From Neorhizobium vignae (GTDB lineage Bacteria > Pseudomonadota > Alphaproteobacteria > Rhizobiales > Rhizobiaceae): DNA of 64,000 bases. Shown here one piece after another: positions 37,588 through 47,281 of this stretch. The notes under the pieces were generated by a model that saw nothing but the letters and a program-made list of their open reading frames with translations, was not told where the DNA came from and did not search any database. A program made the position numbers and the translations under genes. Location of the stretch: the NCBI RefSeq assembly GCF_000732195.1, contig NZ_JNNU01000014.1, forward strand, positions 1-64,000. Direction: 5' to 3'. Position 1 is the first letter of the stretch. The number at the start of each line of letters is the position of its first letter.

Positions 37588-39027
37588 TCACACGTTCAGA
37601 AGCAGGAATTCCCGCTCCCAGGGGCTGATCACCTGCATGAAGGTCTCGAACTCCCCGCGCTTGACGCCCGCATAGAGGCCGATGAATTCCGGGCTGAAGA
37701 CGCTGGCCAGCGCCGGATCGGACTCGAGCAGCGACACGGCTTCCAGCAGGCCGCGCGGCAGTTCGATCGACCCCTCGTTGGCGGTATCCTCGGTCGGCGG
37801 CCCGGGGTCGATCGCATTCATGATGCCGAGCAGGCCGCAGCCGAGCGAGGCAGCGAGCGCCAGATAGGGATTGGCGTCCGAGCTCGGCAGGCGGTTTTCG
37901 ACGCGGCGGGCATTCGCATCCGAGACCGGCACGCGGAAGGCGGTGGTCCGGTTGTCGTAGCCCCAGGCATTGTTGACCGGCGCCGACATGTCGGGCGTCA
38001 GGCGGCGGTAGGAGTTCACATAGGGCGCCATCATAGCGAGCGATTTCGGCACATAGGTCTGCATGCCGCCAATGAAGTGGAAAAACTCCTTGGAAGCCGA
38101 ACCGTCCGGATTCGAGAAGACGTTCTTGCCGGTCTTGATGTCGATCACCGACTGGTGGATGTGCATTGCCGAACCCGCCTGGCCCTGCATCGGCTTGGCC
38201 ATGAACGTCGCGTATATGCCGTGTTTCAGGGCCGCCTCGCGAATGGTGCGCTTGAACATGAACACCTGGTCGGCGAGTTCGATCGGATCGCCATGGCGCA
38301 GGTTGATCTCGAGCTGCGCCGGACCTTCCTCATGGATCAACGTATCGATCTCGAGGCCCTGCTTTTCCGAAAAATGGTAGATGTCGTCGATCAGTTCGTC
38401 GAATTCGTTGATGCCTGCGATCGAATAACCCTGCCCGCCGAGGATGGAGCGGCCGGACCGGCCTTTCGGCGGGTGCAGCGGATAGTCCGGATCGTCGTTC
38501 TTGGCGACGAGGTAAAATTCGATCTCCGGCGCCACGACCGGCTTCCAGCCGCGTTCCTCATAGAGCTTGAGGATGTTCTTCAGCACGTTGCGCGGCGTAT
38601 AGGGAACCGCCTTGCCTTCGGTATCGACGATGTCGCAGATCACCTGCGCGGTCGGATCGGTCTCCCAGGGCACCACCGCTAGGGTCGAAAGATCCGGCAC
38701 CAGCTTCAGGTCGCTGTCGCGCGGTTCGTAGCGGAACGTGCCGGTCTCTTCGGGGTATTCACCGGAAATAGTGTGGCGATAAAGGGCGGACGGCAGCGCC
38801 AGCGAGGTGTTCGAGGTGAACTTCGAAGACGGCATCATCTTGCCGCGCGGCACGCCGGCGAGATCGGGCGTGATGCACTCGATGTCCTCGATCCCCCGTG
38901 CCCGAAGCCAGGCGGCGGCCTCCCGCCAGTCCGCGACGCCTCTCAGCGAAGTGAGTGTCGGCTGAGCAGTCGCGGCTTTCGCCACGGTGCCGGTTGCGAG
39001 GGCGGGAGCGGTTTTTTTGCGCGGCAT
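37588..39027 (-). CDS. Glutamine synthetase family protein (PuuA-like)
   Basis: ATP-dependent ligase of 479 aa, probably gamma-glutamylpolyamine synthetase rather than ammonia-assimilating GS. The catalytic region shows VAPEIEFYLV, EGPAQLEINLRHGD, GSAMHIHQS, NRTTAFRVP and ENRLPSSDANPYLALAA. It lacks the Tyr adenylylation-loop context of GlnA. The N-terminal 30 residues are Ala/Thr/Lys-rich and extra. The gene is cotranscribed with the PuuB-like gene (10 bases apart). The putrescine ABC transporter further on fits this use. Confidence 0.88.
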   Translation of the reverse strand: MPRKKTAPALATGTVAKAATAQPTLTSLRGVADWREAAAWLRARGIEDIECITPDLAGVPRGKMMPSSKFTSNTSLALPSALYRHTISGEYPEETGTFRYEPRDSDLKLVPDLSTLAVVPWETDPTAQVICDIVDTEGKAVPYTPRNVLKNILKLYEERGWKPVVAPEIEFYLVAKNDDPDYPLHPPKGRSGRSILGGQGYSIAGINEFDELIDDIYHFSEKQGLEIDTLIHEEGPAQLEINLRHGDPIELADQVFMFKRTIREAALKHGIYATFMAKPMQGQAGSAMHIHQSVIDIKTGKNVFSNPDGSASKEFFHFIGGMQTYVPKSLAMMAPYVNSYRRLTPDMSAPVNNAWGYDNRTTAFRVPVSDANARRVENRLPSSDANPYLALAASLGCGLLGIMNAIDPGPPTEDTANEGSIELPRGLLEAVSLLESDPALASVFSPEFIGLYAGVKRGEFETFMQVISPWEREFLLLNV

Positions 39028-39153
39028 GACACATCGGGGTGAGGTTGATCGAATGTTCCATCATAACCACGGATTGGCGAATGGCGAGGGGGAGACGCCA
39101 TTGACTTTGAGTTGCCGATCGAAAACAGCAGATATTGGAACAAGGAGCATGCG

Positions 39154-40335
39154 GTGACGCGGAAATTCGATGTCGTGGTTTTGGGCGCGGGCGGCGCAGG
39201 CATGATGTGCGCCATCCGCGCGGGCGGACGCGGACGTTCGGTGCTGGTCCTCGATCACGCCAAGGCGCCGGGCGAGAAAATCCGCATTTCCGGTGGGGGG
39301 CGCTGCAATTTTACCAATATCCATGCAAGCGCAAAAAACTATCTCTCCGCCAATCCGCATTTCGCCAAGTCGGCGCTCGCCCGATACACGCCGCGCGATT
39401 TTCTGGACATGGTCGAACGCCATGGTATCGCCTGGCACGAAAAGACGCTCGGCCAGCTCTTCTGCGACGATAGCGCCAAGGACATTATCCGTATGCTGCT
39501 GTCCGAGATGAAGGCGGCGAACGTTTTGCTCGAACTGCAGAAACAGATCACGTCGATCGAAAGGACGCCCGACGGCTTCCGCGTCGGCACCTCCGACGGG
39601 CCGGTGGAGGCGGGGTCCCTGGTGGTTGCGACCGGCGGCAAATCGATCCCAAAGATGGGCGCCAGCGGTTTTGCCTACGACATCGCCAGGCAATTCGGGC
39701 TGAAGATCGTCGAGACGCGGCCGGCGCTCGTGCCGCTGACGCTCGATCCGAACCTGCTCGAAAAGCTTTCGCCGCTTTCCGGCATCGCGGTGCCGACCGA
39801 AGTCCGCCATGGCAGGACGGCTTTTCGCGAGGCGCTCCTCTTTACGCATCGGGGCTTGAGCGGCCCGTCGATCCTGCAGATCTCGTCCTACTGGCGGGAA
39901 GGCGACGACGTGACGCTGGTCATCGAGCCCGACCTCGATATCGCAGCCGTGCTGAAGACCGCCCGCAAGACGAACGGTCGCCAGGCGGCACAGACGGTGC
40001 TTGCGGAGCTGCTGCCGAAACGGCTGGCGCAGTTCTTCGTGGAGGCGCGCGGCCTGACCGCCCATCTCGCCGATCTTTCCGACAAGGCAATCGAGGGCCT
40101 GGCGGCCTCCATCCAGAACTGGGCAATCAAACCCGCCGGCTCCGAAGGTTACCGGACGGCCGAGGTAACGCTCGGCGGCGTCGATACGTCCGAGCTGGAT
40201 TCGAAGACCATGCAGGCAAAGGCGGTGCCTGGTCTTTATTTCATCGGCGAGTGCGTGGATGTGACCGGCTGGCTCGGGGGCTACAATTTCCAATGGGCCT
40301 GGGCATCAGGCCATGTTTGTGGGGAAGCATTGTAG
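39154..40335 (+). CDS. HI0933/YhiN-family flavoprotein
   Basis: Putative FAD/NAD(P)-binding oxidoreductase of unknown substrate, 393 aa. Start GTG 39154 with AAGGAG (39142-39147). The N-terminal FAD motif is VVVLGAGGAGMMCAIRAGGR; GEKIRISGGGRCNFTN and the C-terminal GECVDVTGWLGGYNFQWAWA are hallmarks of the family. It is divergent from the GS-like gene, sharing a 126-base upstream region. Confidence 0.92.
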   Translation: MTRKFDVVVLGAGGAGMMCAIRAGGRGRSVLVLDHAKAPGEKIRISGGGRCNFTNIHASAKNYLSANPHFAKSALARYTPRDFLDMVERHGIAWHEKTLGQLFCDDSAKDIIRMLLSEMKAANVLLELQKQITSIERTPDGFRVGTSDGPVEAGSLVVATGGKSIPKMGASGFAYDIARQFGLKIVETRPALVPLTLDPNLLEKLSPLSGIAVPTEVRHGRTAFREALLFTHRGLSGPSILQISSYWREGDDVTLVIEPDLDIAAVLKTARKTNGRQAAQTVLAELLPKRLAQFFVEARGLTAHLADLSDKAIEGLAASIQNWAIKPAGSEGYRTAEVTLGGVDTSELDSKTMQAKAVPGLYFIGECVDVTGWLGGYNFQWAWASGHVCGEAL

Positions 40336-40476
40336 TATGGGTTGATTCAGCACTTGTTAATGTGCGCCAGCCATCCTGCCTTAATGCCAGCCAATTCCTA
40401 TGGTTTAAGGCGGGCATGCGCTTCCTGCCGGTCGCGGCTGAAGCGCCAGAGCAACTTGCCTTGGAGTGCCGTTTCC

Positions 40477-40614
40477 ATGCAGAGACCCAGCCGTGCCCGT
40501 GCAATCGCAGTCGCTAAGGTTCAGGATAACCCGAAGCTCATTCGCCTCCGTTTTCTCGCGATCGCCATCGGTGCAACGGCCGCGCTCCTCGCGCTTCCGA
40601 CGCTTTTTTTCTAA
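40477..40614 (+). CDS. Possible 45-aa single-helix membrane protein
   Basis: ATG 40477, TTGGAG about ten bases upstream. The basic N-terminus (MQRPSRARAIAVAKVQDNPK) is followed by one hydrophobic helix (FLAIAIGATAALLALPTLFF) ending at the stop. Codon use is ordinary for the window and a short hairpin follows. No family was recognised. It could also be a chance ORF. Confidence 0.4.
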   Translation: MQRPSRARAIAVAKVQDNPKLIRLRFLAIAIGATAALLALPTLFF

Positions 40615-40764
40615 GAGCTTCCGCTCTTCGATTTCGCCGCGCGCCTGAACGGCCGCGGTCTTTAGTCACGCTCGGGGAGCGTTGGCCTGTTTATTTTCGC
40701 GCATTTCCAAGCTCAGGTTTGCGTCAATTCCCGCCTCAGGGGCCTCTTTACCGACTACATTCAA

Positions 40765-40775
40765 ATTTAGTAAAT
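40765..40775. promoter_or_regulatory. ATTTAGTAAAT palindrome before chemoreceptor
   Basis: A perfect 11-base palindrome, extended to a 12-base identity (AATTTAGTAAAT) with 45695-45706 before the ScfR-type regulator gene. A shared operator is possible. Confidence 0.45.
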
Positions 40776-40833
40776 TTTCACTTCCGCCGGCGATACTAGT
40801 TCAGTTCATAGTTTTGCGGGGAAGCTGGCCTAA

Positions 40834-42672
40834 ATGATCAAAATCCTGCCATCGTCCGTGGTATCGCGGATCGTTCTTCTTTGCCTCTTCATGATCTTCG
40901 TTGCGGTGATAGCGGTGGGTGGCCTCACCTATACCTACCTGCGCGGCGATATCATGGATACGGCGAAGGACGATGCCCGCAAGGCGATACGCACCATGAG
41001 CCTGCTTTACGATCTGGAACTGGATGGCGCCAAAACCGAGATCCGCGACGGCGCGGTCATCCGTGTCAGTCAGGCCGAGGGTGCGGTGAAAGACCATGAC
41101 ATGGTCGATCGCACGGCATCCGCCATCGGCGGTGTCGCGACCCTGTTCGAAAAGAAGGGCACCGACTATGTCCGGATATCGACCAATGTGAAGACCGAAA
41201 AGGGCGAGCGGGCGGTCGGCACCAAGCTTGCCGCGGAGCACCCGGCGCAGCCGTTCCTGGCGCGCGGAGAAGCTTATTTCGGGCCGGCTGTCTTGTTCGG
41301 CAAGGATTTCATGACGGGGTATTTCCCCATCACCAATGCCTCGAACGGCGTCACCGGCCTGCTTTTCATCGGCATTCCGATGGAAGTCTATTTCGCCCAT
41401 ATCGCCACCGCGGGTTACATCGTCATCGGCACCTCGCTTGGCGCTCTCCTTGTCATAGGCATCGCAAGCCTGTTCGCGCTTCGAATATTGCTCCGGCCGC
41501 TCGGCGTGCTGACCGGCGTCGTGCATGCGCTTGCCCAAGGCAATGACGCTACCGAAATCCCCTATGCCGAACGCCGCAACGAATTCGGCAATATTGCTCG
41601 CGCCCTGGAAGTCTTCCGGGAAGCGGCGCGCGAGAAACAACGGCTGGAGAGCCGCAGTGCCGAGGATCGCGCCGAAACGGAGGCCGAGCGCCGTCGCAAC
41701 GACGCCGAAAAGCAACGTGTCGACCGTGAGATCGACACCGCCGTCAGCGAACTGGGTGCGGCTTTGGCCCGCTTGGCTCAAGGCGACCTGTCGAGCACGA
41801 TCGAGACACAATATTCCGGCCGGCTGGAGCAGCTCCGCACCGACTTCAACGGCTCCATCGTCCGGCTGCGGGACACGCTTTCTCATATCCGCGAGAGCAC
41901 GCTCTCCATCCAGAAAAGCAGTGCCGACCTCAGCCATTCCTCGACTGAACTTTCGCGCCGTACCGAAACCCAGGCGGCTTCTCTCGAGGAGACGGCTGCG
42001 GCGGTCGACGAGATCACCGCGACGGTCCGGTCTTCGGCAGAGCGCGCCCGCGAGGCGGACCTGGCGGTCGCCGTCACCAAGAAGAGCGCAGACAGCTCGG
42101 GCACCGTGGTGAGCAACGCGGTCGCTGCCATGGGACGTATCGAAGAGGCTTCCGGCAAGATCGAGCTGATCATCGAGGTCATCGACGACATCGCGTTCCA
42201 GACCAACCTTCTGGCACTCAATGCCGGCATCGAGGCTGCTCGTGCCGGTGAGGCCGGCAAGGGATTTGCGGTCGTGGCGCAGGAGGTTCGCGAACTGGCG
42301 CAGCGTTCCGCCGCTGCCGCCAAGGAGATCAAGGATCTAATCACCCAGTCGAGCCAGGAAGTCAGTTCCGGTGCCGGCCTGGTGCAGCAGGCGGGCGAAG
42401 TGCTGGCTGCGATCAGCCAGCAGATCACCGGCGTCAGCCAGCATGTGGAAATGATCGCGACGGCCAGCCGCGATCAATCGGCCGCGTTGCAGGACATCAA
42501 CAATTCCGTCAACCGTATGGACCAGATGACCCAGCAGAATGGCGCGATGGTCGGCGAGACGACGGAAGCAAGCCGACGTCTCGCAAGCGAGGCGGATGCC
42601 CTGCTTGAACTGGTAGAGCAGTTCCGCATCGACGCGAACAGTCGCCGCGCGGGTTATTCTCGCGCTGCATGA
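40834..42672 (+). CDS. Methyl-accepting chemotaxis protein with Cache domain
   Basis: Transmembrane chemoreceptor of 612 aa. Helix 1 (IVLLCLFMIFVAVIAVGGLT) and helix 2 (near residue 195, GYIVIGTSLGALLVIGIASL) flank a periplasmic sCache-type ligand domain of about 155 residues (GTDYVRISTNVKTEKGERAV, AYFGPAVLFGKDFMTGYFPI). HAMP segments follow, then the signalling domain with hairpin tip DDIAFQTNLLALNAGIEAAR and AGKGFAVVAQEVRELAQRSA. The C-terminus (RAGYSRAA) lacks the CheR/CheB-tethering pentapeptide. Such Cache receptors often bind small organic acids, but the ligand is not known. Confidence 0.95.
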   Translation: MIKILPSSVVSRIVLLCLFMIFVAVIAVGGLTYTYLRGDIMDTAKDDARKAIRTMSLLYDLELDGAKTEIRDGAVIRVSQAEGAVKDHDMVDRTASAIGGVATLFEKKGTDYVRISTNVKTEKGERAVGTKLAAEHPAQPFLARGEAYFGPAVLFGKDFMTGYFPITNASNGVTGLLFIGIPMEVYFAHIATAGYIVIGTSLGALLVIGIASLFALRILLRPLGVLTGVVHALAQGNDATEIPYAERRNEFGNIARALEVFREAAREKQRLESRSAEDRAETEAERRRNDAEKQRVDREIDTAVSELGAALARLAQGDLSSTIETQYSGRLEQLRTDFNGSIVRLRDTLSHIRESTLSIQKSSADLSHSSTELSRRTETQAASLEETAAAVDEITATVRSSAERAREADLAVAVTKKSADSSGTVVSNAVAAMGRIEEASGKIELIIEVIDDIAFQTNLLALNAGIEAARAGEAGKGFAVVAQEVRELAQRSAAAAKEIKDLITQSSQEVSSGAGLVQQAGEVLAAISQQITGVSQHVEMIATASRDQSAALQDINNSVNRMDQMTQQNGAMVGETTEASRRLASEADALLELVEQFRIDANSRRAGYSRAA

Positions 42673-43098
42673 TATCTGCCGATGTCAAAGCGAGGGCGAG
42701 CCGGGCGCTGCGGAAAATCCGGCGCCACACCGCTCCGGCACTGCCCGATACTGTTGCCTGGGGCGGCAGGGGGCGGAGTTCTGGTCTTCGCCAGTGCCAC
42801 CCGATAGACCGGAACCAATCTCCCGGGCTGCAGCGATGCCGCCCTTTGTCGTCCTATGTCTATCCGTCACCCGCTGCAGGCTGACGAACCAGCGCGGGTA
42901 AGGGTGGGCGTAACGTTCATAGAAATCGTTCTCCGCTGCGATATCGCGACGGATTGGACTTGTTCGGAAGACGTACGAAAAGGTGGCTGCGACGATATTC
43001 TCATACATCGGAATTCCTCCGTTTGTGGAAATCGTCTCCTCTATTAAACCTCAAAAACAGCTTTTTGTACCGCCGAATTCCCGCTATGTCTTTCACCC
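42673..43098. other. 426-base region between chemoreceptor and LysR gene
   Basis: It holds a minus-strand small ORF (42685-43008) with a perfect ribosome-binding site, divergent from the LysR gene, and about 90 AT-rich bases between them that should contain both promoters. Confidence 0.65.
42685..43008 (-). CDS. Small divergent ORF, possibly a decayed gene
   Basis: 107 codons. ATG at 43008 is preceded by GGAGGA with six bases spacing, one of the best sites in the window. The first about 48 residues look coding (FSYVFRTSPIRRDIAAENDF, then ERYAHPYPRWFVSLQRVTD). The rest is Gly/Pro/Cys/Arg-rich and looks non-coding, as if a frameshift or deletion had replaced the original end. Its place opposite a LysR gene is the classic one for the regulated target. 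No family was recognised. Confidence 0.5.
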   Translation of the reverse strand: MYENIVAATFSYVFRTSPIRRDIAAENDFYERYAHPYPRWFVSLQRVTDRHRTTKGGIAAAREIGSGLSGGTGEDQNSAPCRPRQQYRAVPERCGAGFSAAPGSPSL

Positions 43099-43962
43099 AT
43101 GAAAAACGTCAACTGGGATGCCTACGAGCTTTTCATGCAGGTTGCCCGGTTTGGCGGGCTGTCCGGTGCTGCCGGCATGACCGGATTGAGCCCCGCCACG
43201 ATCGGCCGGCGGATGCTCGATCTGGAAGAGGCCGTCGGGCGTCCGTTGTTTTTACGCAGCCGCACCGGCTATCAGCTGACTGCCGATGGGGCTGCCTTGT
43301 TTGCGCAGATTCTGGAGATGGAAGGCGCTGCCCGCCGCATCGAGAGCTGGAAGCGGGAAGGCGCCGGTTCGACGCTGGTGCGGGTTGCCTGTGGCACCTG
43401 GCTTGCCTGGATGTTCACCCGCAATCTCTCGCTTATCCGCACCGAGCGCGATGACTTCCGCCTCGATTTCTATGTGGCCGAACGACGGGCGAGCTTGACG
43501 CACCGGGAAAGCGATATCGGCATACGTGCCTTCGAACCCGAAGAGCCGAACCTTGCGGCAGCCAGGCTCGGGGAAGTCGCCTATGCAGCCTATCGTGCCC
43601 GCAACGCCCACCCCTCGGTTGCCGACCGCTGGCTTGCGGTCTCGGAGGAGGACGCGATTTCCGCCTATCTGCGTTGGCCGCATCAGGAACGGGCAGCGCA
43701 GGTGGCGGTCACCGTCAACCGCCCGCGCTCCCTGCGCGATTTGGCGCTCGGCGGTGCCGGAACCGCAGTCCTGCCCTGTTTCGTGGGCGACCAGGACATG
43801 CGGCTGGAGCGGGTCGGCGGCGAGATCGAGAGCCTTCGGCACAGCCAGTGGATCGCCATGAACAACGACGATCGCCACCGCCGGGATATCCGCACGGTGG
43901 TCGATCGCATGGTGAAGTTCGTCCGGGCTCACGGCCCGCTGTTTGCCGGCCGACAGCCTTAG
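43099..43962 (+). CDS. LysR-family transcription regulator
   Basis: A 287-residue regulator. The N-terminal winged helix-turn-helix (WDAYELFMQVARFGGLSGAA, then LSPATIGRRMLDLEEAVGRP) is typical of the LysR type. The C-terminal effector domain (about residues 90-280) is shorter than usual in its first half and ends SLRDLALGGAGTAVLPCFVG. It is probably autoregulated and, by position, controls the divergent small ORF. The effector is unknown. Confidence 0.9.
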   Translation: MKNVNWDAYELFMQVARFGGLSGAAGMTGLSPATIGRRMLDLEEAVGRPLFLRSRTGYQLTADGAALFAQILEMEGAARRIESWKREGAGSTLVRVACGTWLAWMFTRNLSLIRTERDDFRLDFYVAERRASLTHRESDIGIRAFEPEEPNLAAARLGEVAYAAYRARNAHPSVADRWLAVSEEDAISAYLRWPHQERAAQVAVTVNRPRSLRDLALGGAGTAVLPCFVGDQDMRLERVGGEIESLRHSQWIAMNNDDRHRRDIRTVVDRMVKFVRAHGPLFAGRQP

Positions 43963-43975
43963 ACCTCTCTTTCGA

Positions 43976-44215
43976 TTACTGGACCCGGTTGGTGACGATG
44001 ACGGGGATCATCAGGTCGCCCCAGTGGCCGTCGCCGCCGTGATGCCGGGCGGAACGGACGAGCTCCACCGAAACCCCGGCCTCGACCGCCTTCATGACCG
44101 CATGGTTGAGGCGATGCAGGTCGTTGGCGAGCGTGCGGATCGCAGCCTGCTGGTCGGGCGTCATCGCCGTCGACTGCTCTTCTGCGCGTTCCTTGACGTG
44201 GGTCTGGATGTTCAT
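43976..44215 (-). CDS. Small conserved-looking protein downstream of aceA
   Basis: A 79-aa protein with an excellent SD (AGAGGAGA before ATG 44215). It is helical with a His-rich end (ADDLHRLN-like segment LANDLHRLNHAVMKAVEAGV, then SARHHGGDGHWGDLMIPVIV). It lies 32 bases after aceA on the same strand, so it is probably cotranscribed. I recognise no function. Confidence 0.8.
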   Translation of the reverse strand: MNIQTHVKERAEEQSTAMTPDQQAAIRTLANDLHRLNHAVMKAVEAGVSVELVRSARHHGGDGHWGDLMIPVIVTNRVQ

Positions 44216-44247
44216 GTCGGTTCTCCTCTTGGTGATGAGTTTCAGGC

Positions 44248-45537
<1,290 letters not shown>

Positions 45538-45549
45538 TGTCATCCTCCT

Positions 45550-45730
45550 ATGTAAATGGGTCATCCGCTGAATGCGGGTTTGATGTGACTATATTTACAG
45601 AACAGAATGCTGCACTGCCAGAAAAGATGCAGAATTGGCGCTCACAAAGGGGTTAGGATGTCTTGTCTTTCACAAGAGGTTCTGTGAAGATGTCAATTTA
45701 GTAAATATGGCCAACCGACAACTTTGTAAA
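45550..45730. promoter_or_regulatory. aceA / regulator intergenic operator region
   Basis: GTAAA-type elements: ATGTAAAT (45550-45557), TATATTTACA (45590-45599), the perfect palindrome ATTTAGTAAAT (45696-45706), and AACTTTGTAAA (45720-45730), which is one base off the Corynebacterium RamB core AACTTTGCAAA. An inverted repeat TTCACA-N8-TGTGAA is at 45669-45688. RamB, of the same family as the adjacent regulator, controls aceA and itself. The link here is inferred from this analogy. Confidence 0.55.
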
Positions 45731-45740
45731 AACGGTGACA

Positions 45741-47159
45741 ATGGCGGAGCGAAAGATTTTTGCCGGCCCGCGGGTGCGGCGGGTACGATTGGGGCTTGGT
45801 CTCACCCAGACGGCCATGGCCGAGGCGCTCGGCATTTCGCCTTCCTATCTCAATCTCATCGAACGCAACCAGCGGCCGCTGACCGTCCAGCTCCTCTTGA
45901 AGCTCGCCTCCGTCTACAAGGTCGATCTCGATGCGCTGCAGGGTGAGGGCGGGGGTCTTGCGGGGCGGCTGCGCGAGGTATTTTCCGATCCGCTGCTGGC
46001 GGGTGAAATCCCCGGGGACCAGGAAATCATCGAGGTGGCGGAGGCTGCCCCCAATGCGGCGCTCGGGCTGATGAAGCTCTATCGCGCCTATCGCGAGCAG
46101 GCTGCGAGGCTTTCCGATCTCGCCGAGCTTCTCGCTCGCGAAGGTCACGAAACATCGATTGCCGGCACGCGCCTGCCGATAGACGAAGTGCGCGAGACGC
46201 TGGAGCGTCGCCCCAACTTCTTCGCGCGCATCGAGGATGCGGCGGAAATCTTCGCGGCTAGGCTTGGAACCGGCGACGAGCTGCCCGGCGCCTTGAAGAC
46301 CTGGGCGAAGAACGAGCACGGCATCGTGGTGCGCACGCTGCCTGTGCATGCCATGCCGAATCTGCGCCGGCGTTACGACCGCCATTCCATGCGGCTGTTT
46401 CTCTCGGAGAGGCTTTCGCCGTTCGATCGGACCCGCGAGCTTGCCATGGAAGTGGCGTTGCTGGCGCTGGGCCAGGAGATCGCCGCCGAACTCGAAGACC
46501 TCAACCTCTCCACCAACGAGGCGCGGCGCATCGGTCGCTTCGAGCTCGCCCGTTATGCCGCCCATGCGCTGATGATGCCCTATGGGGCTTTTCTCGCGGC
46601 AGCCCAGCGCGCTAGGTACGATCTCGACGTGTTGCGCTCGCGCTTCGTTGTGTCGTTCGAGCAGGCCGCCAACCGCCTGACGTCCCTCGCGCGGCCCGGT
46701 GCGCCGGGCATCCCGTTTTTTCTGATGGAACTCGACCACGCCGGCAACGCGATCCGCCGCGCCGGTGCCCAGGGGTTCCCGCAGGCACGGTTCGGCGGGC
46801 TCTGTCCGAAGCTTGGGCTCCATTCCGCCTTCCTCCAGCCGGGTCAGGTCCTCGTCGATCGGGTAGAAATGCCGGATGGCGGGATGTTCCTGACGTTGTC
46901 GAGGACGCTCGAAGGTCCCCAGGCGGGGTTCGCAGAGCGGATTCGGCGCACCGCGATCCTTCTCGGCTGCGATCTGTCGAGCGTGGGAGACACCGTCTAT
47001 GGCGAGGCCCTGCCGGGGAGCGCGGCTACGGTGCTTGTCGGCACCGCCTGCAGGCTCTGCGAAAGGCAGGGTTGCCTCTCCCGGGCCGAGCCGCCGGTGA
47101 CTAGACCGCTTGGCCTAGATGAAATGGTGACCGGCCTCAGCGCCTTCGATTTCCAGTGA
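45741..47159 (+). CDS. ScfR/RamB-type regulator (XRE plus IrrE-like domain)
   Basis: Transcription regulator of 472 aa, likely controlling acetate/short-chain fatty acid metabolism and aceA. An N-terminal XRE helix-turn-helix (RVRRVRLGLGLTQTAMAEAL, then ISPSYLNLIERNQRPLTVQL) is followed by a middle IrrE/ImmA-type domain (LRRRYDRHSMRLFLSERLSP, then RTRELAMEVALLALGQEI). Its metalloprotease HExxH is lost (ELAMEVA). The C-terminal domain has a Cys motif (CRLCERQGC). ATG 45741 has no visible SD (GTG 45735 is alternative), and a RamB-like box lies 11 bases before it, so leaderless or autoregulated translation is possible. Confidence 0.9.
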   Translation: MAERKIFAGPRVRRVRLGLGLTQTAMAEALGISPSYLNLIERNQRPLTVQLLLKLASVYKVDLDALQGEGGGLAGRLREVFSDPLLAGEIPGDQEIIEVAEAAPNAALGLMKLYRAYREQAARLSDLAELLAREGHETSIAGTRLPIDEVRETLERRPNFFARIEDAAEIFAARLGTGDELPGALKTWAKNEHGIVVRTLPVHAMPNLRRRYDRHSMRLFLSERLSPFDRTRELAMEVALLALGQEIAAELEDLNLSTNEARRIGRFELARYAAHALMMPYGAFLAAAQRARYDLDVLRSRFVVSFEQAANRLTSLARPGAPGIPFFLMELDHAGNAIRRAGAQGFPQARFGGLCPKLGLHSAFLQPGQVLVDRVEMPDGGMFLTLSRTLEGPQAGFAERIRRTAILLGCDLSSVGDTVYGEALPGSAATVLVGTACRLCERQGCLSRAEPPVTRPLGLDEMVTGLSAFDFQ

Positions 47160-47281
47160 GTTTTGCGGCGGCGCACATTCCCCCTTGTGGGGTGGAAAAT
47201 TACTTTTTACTCTCGCGAAAAATATAAGGGAATTAGGCGTGATTTGACGATTGCGCTGAAAAAACTGGAACAGGAGAGATC

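Larger units (their letters stand above)
40336..40833. other. 498-base intergenic region before the chemoreceptor gene
   Basis: It contains one possible small membrane-protein ORF (40477-40614) and, near its end, a perfect 11-base palindrome ATTTAGTAAAT (40765-40775) about 60 bases before the chemoreceptor start. A small hairpin AAGAGC-TTCC-GCTCTT sits just after the small ORF (40612-40627). Nothing else was recognised. Confidence 0.6.
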
